This document shows, one piece after another, positions 5,948 to 9,241 of a stretch of 9,241 nucleotides of DNA. The stretch's first letter is position 1. Each line of letters begins with the position of its first letter. Location of the stretch: positions 1-9,241 of the forward strand of contig JAOPVG010000212.1 in assembly GCA_025966255.1 (NCBI GenBank), given 5' to 3'. The notes beneath the pieces were generated by a model. The model saw only the letters and a program-made list of their open reading frames with translations, did no database searches and was not told the origin of the DNA. This DNA comes from Jatrophihabitans sp. GTDB taxonomy: Bacteria > Actinomycetota > Actinomycetes > Mycobacteriales > Jatrophihabitantaceae. The position numbers were made by a program, and so were the translations under genes.

Positions 5948-6253
5948 TTACTTCGCGCGCTCGAGGACCTCGACCACACGCCAGCGCTTGGTCGCCGACT
6001 GCGGACGGGTCTCCATGATCAGGACGCGGTCGCCCACGCCGATCTGGTTCGTCTCGTCGTGGACCTTGAGCTTGTTCGTGCGGCGGAGGACCTTGCCGTA
6101 CAGCGGGTGCTTGACGCGGTCCTCGACCTCGACGACGACGGTCTTGTCCATCTTGTCGCTGACTACGAGGCCCTCGCGGACCTTGCGGTGCGACTGACGA
6201 CCCGTGGCCGCGTCGCGCCCCTCGACTGTTGCGGCGTCCGTTGTCTCACTCAT
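5948..6253 (-). CDS. rpsQ: 30S ribosomal protein S17
   Basis: S17 is a primary 16S rRNA-binding protein with an OB fold that nucleates 30S body assembly. The protein is 101 residues; the family core (about 80 residues) starts near residue 22 ([20 protein letters not shown]) and includes the end signature [20 protein letters not shown] at about 72-91. The first 21 residues ([20 protein letters not shown]) are an acidic, probably disordered extension of the sort common in actinobacteria. The start overlaps rpmC by four bases; GAGGG nine bases upstream could serve as the ribosome-binding site. This is the last gene of the S10-type block. A 49-nt gap follows before rplN, and no convincing terminator or promoter is visible there, so S10 and spc parts may be co-transcribed. 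Confidence 0.97.
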   Translation of the reverse strand: MSETTDAATVEGRDAATGRQSHRKVREGLVVSDKMDKTVVVEVEDRVKHPLYGKVLRRTNKLKVHDETNQIGVGDRVLIMETRPQSATKRWRVVEVLERAK

Positions 6254-6480
6254 GCGGTTACACCCTCGGTTGGGGCGACCGAGAGGCCGAGCTCACGCTC
6301 ACGCAGGATCGTGTAGATCCGGGCGATGTCGTGCTTCACGGTGCGCAGTCGCCGATTGTTGTCCAGCTGCCCGGTAGCCATCTGGAAGCGCAGGTTGAAC
6401 AGCTCTTCCTTGGACTCGCGCAGTCTGGTGTCGAGCTCCTCGTCGTGCAGCTCGCGCATTTCAGCGGTGGTAGAGGTCAT
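6250..6480 (-). CDS. rpmC: 50S ribosomal protein L29
   Basis: L29 is a small helical protein at the rim of the peptide exit tunnel, next to L23, where trigger factor and SRP dock. At 76 residues it is typical for actinobacteria, with a short C-terminal extension ([10 protein letters not shown]) over the about 63-residue E. coli form. The core shows [20 protein letters not shown], the [20 protein letters not shown] motif and an [11 protein letters not shown] helix, all characteristic. The start overlaps the rplP stop (TGATG). The stop overlaps the rpsQ start by four bases (ATGA), a classic coupling junction. The only upstream SD-like sequence is a weak purine run in the rplP 3' end, consistent with reliance on coupling. 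Confidence 0.97.
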   Translation of the reverse strand: MTSTTAEMRELHDEELDTRLRESKEELFNLRFQMATGQLDNNRRLRTVKHDIARIYTILRERELGLSVAPTEGVTA

Positions 6481-6899
6481 CAGAAATCACTCGCTTCCCG
6501 CGTGACGATCCGGCACTTCATCGGCAGCTTGTGAATCGCGCGGGTCAAGGCCTCACGGGCGACGACCTCGTTCGGAAACGAGAGCTCGAAGAGCACGCGA
6601 CCCGGCTTGACGTTGGCGATCCACCACTCCGGTGAACCCTTACCGGAACCCATACGGGTCTCGGCGGGCTTCTTGGTGAGCGGCCGGTCAGGGTAGATGT
6701 TGATCCAGACCTTGCCGCCACGGCGGATGCGCCGGTTGATCGCAATACGCGCCGACTCGATCTGCCGGTTCGTCACGTACGCGGGCTCCAGCGCTTGGAT
6801 GCCGTACTCACCGAACGCCACCTGGGTGCCGCCGGTGGCCATGCCTTTCCGGCTCGGGTGGTGCTGTTTACGGTGCTTGACTCTGCGTGGGACGAGCAT
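6480..6899 (-). CDS. rplP: 50S ribosomal protein L16
   Basis: L16 binds 23S rRNA near the A site and helps position tRNA in the peptidyl-transferase region. The product is 139 residues, the normal bacterial length. It begins [20 protein letters not shown] and contains the core stretch [20 protein letters not shown] followed by [20 protein letters not shown], which is diagnostic. The ATG lies 3 nt after the rpsC stop, and a GGAG motif sits within the last rpsC codons, so initiation probably depends on ribosomes finishing S3. The TGA overlaps the rpmC ATG (TGATG). The order rpsC-rplP-rpmC-rpsQ is the standard bacterial one. Identity is certain. Confidence 0.98.
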   Translation of the reverse strand: MLVPRRVKHRKQHHPSRKGMATGGTQVAFGEYGIQALEPAYVTNRQIESARIAINRRIRRGGKVWINIYPDRPLTKKPAETRMGSGKGSPEWWIANVKPGRVLFELSFPNEVVAREALTRAIHKLPMKCRIVTREASDF

Positions 6900-6902
6900 G
6901 AT

Positions 6903-7967
6903 TCAGCTCTCCGTGCTCTCGGTGTCGGACGGCGCCGGGGCGTCGGCCGCTGGTGCGTCGGCCTCGGCCGCAGCCGAGCTCTCGGCGGCGGTGTCGGCCG
7001 GCGTCTCCGCGTCCGGCGCGGCGATGATGACCTCGGGCGGGGCCTCTTCCTTGATCTCGAGTTCGGCCTCGATCTCCGTGGTCACCGGTGACTCCTGCAA
7101 GCCCGGCTCGACGGCTGGCAAGCCCGGCTCGATGGCGGTCAGATCGGCATCCGCCTCGACGGCGGCCGGCTCAGCCGCAACCGAACCCTCGCCGGACGCG
7201 GCGCGCCCGGCATCGGTGCTGACGCCCGTGGTGCCCTGCGAGCCGGAGCGGCGCGGCCGGGCCGCCCCGCCGGCCGGGCGGTCACGACGCTGGCGCAGGG
7301 CCTCGGCGGCCGCCGCTGCCTCGCGCTCGGCGCGCGAACCGGTGGGGACCTCGCCCTTGTACAGCCAGACCTTCACGCCGATGCGGCCGAAGGTGGTGCG
7401 GGCCTCGTAGAAGCCGTAGTCGATGTTCGCGCGCAGCGTGTGGAGCGGAACGCGACCCTCGCGGTAGAACTCCGAGCGCGACATCTCGGCACCGCCGAGG
7501 CGGCCCGAGCACTGCACCCGGATGCCCTTGACGCCGGGGCTCTTCAGCGCCGACTGCATGCTCTTACGCATCGCCCGGCGGAAGCTCACCCGGTTGGAGA
7601 GCTGCTCGGCCACGCCCTGCGCGACGAGTTGCGCGTCGCCCTCGGGGTTCTTCACCTCGAGGATGTTCAGCTGCACCTGCTTGCCGGTCAGCTTCTCCAG
7701 CTCGCCCCGGATGCGGTCGGCCTCGGCGCCGCGGCGGCCGATGACGATGCCCGGCCGCGCGGTGTGGATGTCGACGCGGACGCGGTCGCGGGTGCGCTCG
7801 ATCTCGACCTTGGCGATGCCGGCGCGCTCCATGCCCTTGGACATGAGGCGGCGGATCGCGACGTCTTCCTTCACGTACTCCGCGTACTGCTTGTCAGCGA
7901 ACCAGCGACTCTTCCAGTCCGTACTGATGCCGAGACGGAACCCGTTCGGGTTTACTTTCTGACCCAT
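6903..7967 (-). CDS. rpsC: 30S ribosomal protein S3 with long acidic/alanine-rich C-terminal tail
   Basis: S3 lies at the mRNA entry channel in the 30S head and contributes, with S4 and S5, to ribosomal helicase activity. The conserved body spans about residues 1-210: N-terminus [20 protein letters not shown], a type-2 KH domain with the GIVIGRRG loop at 73-80, and the C-terminal S3 domain ending near [17 protein letters not shown] (194-210). Beyond this is a 144-residue tail: first basic and Ala/Arg rich (211-241), then strongly acidic and rich in Ala, Glu, Asp and Pro (about 259-354). The total of 354 residues compares with about 230 in E. coli and, from memory, about 275 in mycobacteria and streptomycetes, so the tail is long even for an actinobacterium. 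A 21-bp tandem duplication lies inside it (7097-7138). The start overlaps the rplV stop (TAATG); the stop is 3 nt before rplP. Confidence 0.97.
   Translation of the reverse strand: MGQKVNPNGFRLGISTDWKSRWFADKQYAEYVKEDVAIRRLMSKGMERAGIAKVEIERTRDRVRVDIHTARPGIVIGRRGAEADRIRGELEKLTGKQVQLNILEVKNPEGDAQLVAQGVAEQLSNRVSFRRAMRKSMQSALKSPGVKGIRVQCSGRLGGAEMSRSEFYREGRVPLHTLRANIDYGFYEARTTFGRIGVKVWLYKGEVPTGSRAEREAAAAAEALRQRRDRPAGGAARPRRSGSQGTTGVSTDAGRAASGEGSVAAEPAAVEADADLTAIEPGLPAVEPGLQESPVTTEIEAELEIKEEAPPEVIIAAPDAETPADTAAESSAAAEADAPAADAPAPSDTESTES
7097..7138 (-). repeat. 21-bp tandem duplication inside the S3 tail
   Basis: Two adjacent 21-bp units (7097-7117 and 7118-7138, plus strand) match at 19 of 21 positions, including an identical 15-base core (gcaagcccggctcga). 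In the S3 reading frame this is a seven-codon unit, read as AIEPGLP then AVEPGLQ. The two differences lie in the variable codons. It looks like a fairly recent in-frame slippage or duplication in a non-essential, disordered tail. Confidence 0.85.
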
Positions 7968-8356
7968 TAGCGGGTTCGTCCCTTCTGCTTGCTCGTCGTG
8001 TCGATGCTCTCGACCTCGATCGTGATGTGGCTCGTGCGCTTGCGGATGCGATACGCCCGTCCCTGTGCGCGGGGCCGGAACCGCTTCAGCATCGGACCCT
8101 CGTCGACGTAGGCCCGCGAGACGATGAGCGTCTCGGGGTCGAGTTGGAAGTTGTGCTCGGCATTCGCGATCGCGCTGGCGAGCACCTTCGCGACCGGTTC
8201 GCTGGCGGCCTGCGGCGCGAACTTCAGCACCGACAGGGCCTCCTGGGCCGGAAGGTCACGGATGAGGTCGATCACGCGACGCGCCTTCATCGGCGTGACG
8301 CGTACGTGCGACGCCTTCGCGAAGGCGGTGCTCACCGCGGTGTCTGGCTCTGTCAT
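7967..8356 (-). CDS. rplV: 50S ribosomal protein L22
   Basis: L22 binds 23S rRNA and extends a beta-hairpin into the nascent peptide exit tunnel, near the macrolide site. With the ATG at 8356 it is 129 residues, slightly longer than the E. coli protein. The N-terminal helix region [20 protein letters not shown] and the hairpin segment [20 protein letters not shown], continuing [11 protein letters not shown] (about residues 81-111), identify the family. Start choice: a GTG lies four codons upstream (8368), but GGAG sits six bases before the ATG, so I prefer the ATG. The C-terminus ([11 protein letters not shown]) is a short basic extension. The TAA stop overlaps the rpsC ATG as TAATG, so S3 synthesis is probably coupled to L22. 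Confidence 0.96.
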   Translation of the reverse strand: MTEPDTAVSTAFAKASHVRVTPMKARRVIDLIRDLPAQEALSVLKFAPQAASEPVAKVLASAIANAEHNFQLDPETLIVSRAYVDEGPMLKRFRPRAQGRAYRIRKRTSHITIEVESIDTTSKQKGRTR

Positions 8357-8406
8357 TGCTCGCTCCACAAAGATTTCTCGGCGCTCATGCCTGCGGTTGC
8401 CCGCAT
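8353..8406 (-). other. possible bridge ORF between rpsS and rplV (17 codons)
   Basis: This 17-codon frame, [17 protein letters not shown], fills the rpsS-rplV gap exactly. Its ATG (8406-8404) overlaps the rpsS stop as TGATG, and its TGA (8355-8353) overlaps the rplV ATG as ATGA. That geometry would let a terminating ribosome re-initiate and be delivered to rplV. No protein family is recognisable, and the open frame could be chance in GC-rich DNA. It is listed because the same arrangement recurs in other gaps of this operon. Confidence 0.25.
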
Positions 8407-8687
8407 CACGCGCGCCGGGCCCGGCGGTCGTCTCTGATGTGACCCTTGAACGTCCGCGTCGGCGCGAACTCGCCCAGCTTGTGCCCGATCATGCCTTCGG
8501 TGACGAAGACCGGGACGTGCTTGCGCCCGTCGTGCACGGCGATCGTGTGCCCGAGCATGTCGGGGATGATCGTCGAGCGCCGCGACCAGGTCTTGATCAC
8601 GGTGTGGGTGCCCTTGTCGTTCTGCGTGTCCACCTTCTTGAGGAGGTGGTCGTCGACGAACGGGCCCTTCTTCAGACTGCGTGGCAT
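8406..8687 (-). CDS. rpsS: 30S ribosomal protein S19
   Basis: S19 sits in the head of the 30S subunit, contacts 16S rRNA together with S13, and helps form the bridge to the large subunit. The product is 93 residues, the normal length. It starts [19 protein letters not shown] and carries the family signature [20 protein letters not shown] followed by FAPTRTF (about residues 54-80), ending in a basic DDRRARRA tail. The ATG at 8687-8685 is preceded by GAGGGGTC, which overlaps the rplB stop, so translation is probably coupled to L2. The downstream gap to rplV is 49 nt, one of the longer ones in the cluster, and it holds a short open frame (see 8353-8406). Position between rplB and rplV is the universal bacterial order. 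Identity is certain. Confidence 0.98.
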   Translation of the reverse strand: MPRSLKKGPFVDDHLLKKVDTQNDKGTHTVIKTWSRRSTIIPDMLGHTIAVHDGRKHVPVFVTEGMIGHKLGEFAPTRTFKGHIRDDRRARRA

Positions 8688-8699
8688 TGCTCAGACCCC

Positions 8700-9241
8700 T
8701 CAGCGCTTCTTGTTCGTACGACGGCGGCGGACGATGAGCTGGTCGCTCGGCTTGCGGCGGCGGGTACGACCCTCGGGCTTGCCGTTCGGGTTCACCGGGT
8801 GGCGACCGCCGGACGTCTTGCCCTCACCACCACCGTGCGGGTGGTCGACCGGGTTCATGGCGACACCGCGGACGGTCGGGCGCTTGCCCTTCCAGCGCAT
8901 GCGGCCGGCCTTACCCCAGTTGATGTTGCTCTGCTCGGCGTTGCCGACCTCGCCGACCGTGGCGCGGCAGCGGACGTCGACGTTGCGGATCTCGCCGGAG
9001 GGCATCCGCAGCTGAGCGAACGCGCCTTCCTTGGCGACGAGTTGCACGCTGGCGCCGGCCGAGCGGGCGATCTTCGCGCCGCCACCCGGGCGCAGCTCGA
9101 TCGCGTGGATCACGGTGCCGACCGGGATGTTGCGCATCGGCAGCGAGTTGCCGGGCTTGATGTCGGCGCTGGGGCCGTTCTCGATCCGGTCGCCCTGCTT
9201 GAGCAGCCGCGGCGCGAGGATGTAGCGCTTCTCGCCGTCGG
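8700..9241 (-). CDS. rplB: 50S ribosomal protein L2, C-terminal part (5' end outside window)
   Basis: L2 binds 23S rRNA near the peptidyl-transferase centre and is needed for subunit association. The frame is open to the right window edge; the first complete codon is at 9239-9237 and 179 residues are visible before the TGA, so roughly the first 100 residues of a family usually near 275-280 residues are missing. Visible landmarks are the SH3-like segment ([20 protein letters not shown]), the stretch [21 protein letters not shown], and the hallmark [20 protein letters not shown]; the E. coli equivalent of this motif holds His229, implicated in peptidyl transfer. The C-terminus is very basic ([20 protein letters not shown]). 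An internal ATG at 9137 is not the real start, because L2 homology continues upstream of it. rpsS follows after 12 nt, with its GAGGGG ribosome-binding site overlapping this stop. Identity is certain. Confidence 0.98.
   Translation of the reverse strand, partial: DGEKRYILAPRLLKQGDRIENGPSADIKPGNSLPMRNIPVGTVIHAIELRPGGGAKIARSAGASVQLVAKEGAFAQLRMPSGEIRNVDVRCRATVGEVGNAEQSNINWGKAGRMRWKGKRPTVRGVAMNPVDHPHGGGEGKTSGGRHPVNPNGKPEGRTRRRKPSDQLIVRRRRTNKKR

Noticed and set aside
7440..7970. 176-codon plus-strand frame opposite rpsC
   Set aside because: Antisense to the KH domain of S3; His/Asp/Ala/Leu-rich shadow with no ribosome-binding site and no family.

Overview
The window is a ribosomal-protein super-operon read entirely from the minus strand (right to left). 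It corresponds to the back half of the classical S10 operon, the whole spc operon, and the start of the secY-adk segment. The base composition is GC-rich. Together with GTG starts (rplN, rpmD, secY, adk), a four-cysteine (zinc-type) S14, a Gly/Arg-rich S5 N-terminus and a long Ala/Glu/Asp-rich S3 tail, this points to a high-GC Gram-positive actinomycete. I cannot name the genus from sequence alone.

Layout in order of transcription: rplB (3' part only), rpsS, rplV, rpsC, rplP, rpmC, rpsQ (S10-type block, 9241 to 5948); rplN, rplX, rplE, rpsN, rpsH, rplF, rplR, rpsE, rpmD, rplO (spc-type block, 5898 to 1587); a 207-bp non-coding interval (1380-1586); secY (1379 to 63); and the first five codons of adk at the left edge. 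That is 19 genes, two of them truncated by the window. Nothing on the plus strand looks real; the long plus-strand frames are GC-rich antisense shadows. I see no tRNA, mobile element, CRISPR or phage material.

The genes work together in ribosome assembly. L2, L22, L16, L29, L14, L24, L5, L6, L18, L30 and L15 build the 50S subunit, and S19, S3, S17, S14, S8 and S5 build the 30S subunit. SecY is the membrane channel that receives nascent exported chains from those ribosomes, and Adk balances adenine nucleotides. Junctions are very tight: TAATG/TGATG/ATGA overlaps or gaps of 1-16 nt in ten places, implying strong translational coupling.

Two things stand out. First, each of the seven gaps of about 30 nt or more other than rplO-secY contains a tiny open frame. 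Its stop codon overlaps the next gene's start in six cases, or lies 8 nt before it in the seventh, and in four cases its ATG overlaps the previous gene's stop. These may be 'bridge' ORFs that relay ribosomes across the gaps; this is an untested hypothesis. Second, the only gap without such a bridge, rplO-secY, carries a series of stem-loops, consistent with a transcription boundary or attenuator. The S3 tail, with a 21-bp tandem duplication, and the direct-repeat/hairpin spacer between rplN and rplX are further local oddities.
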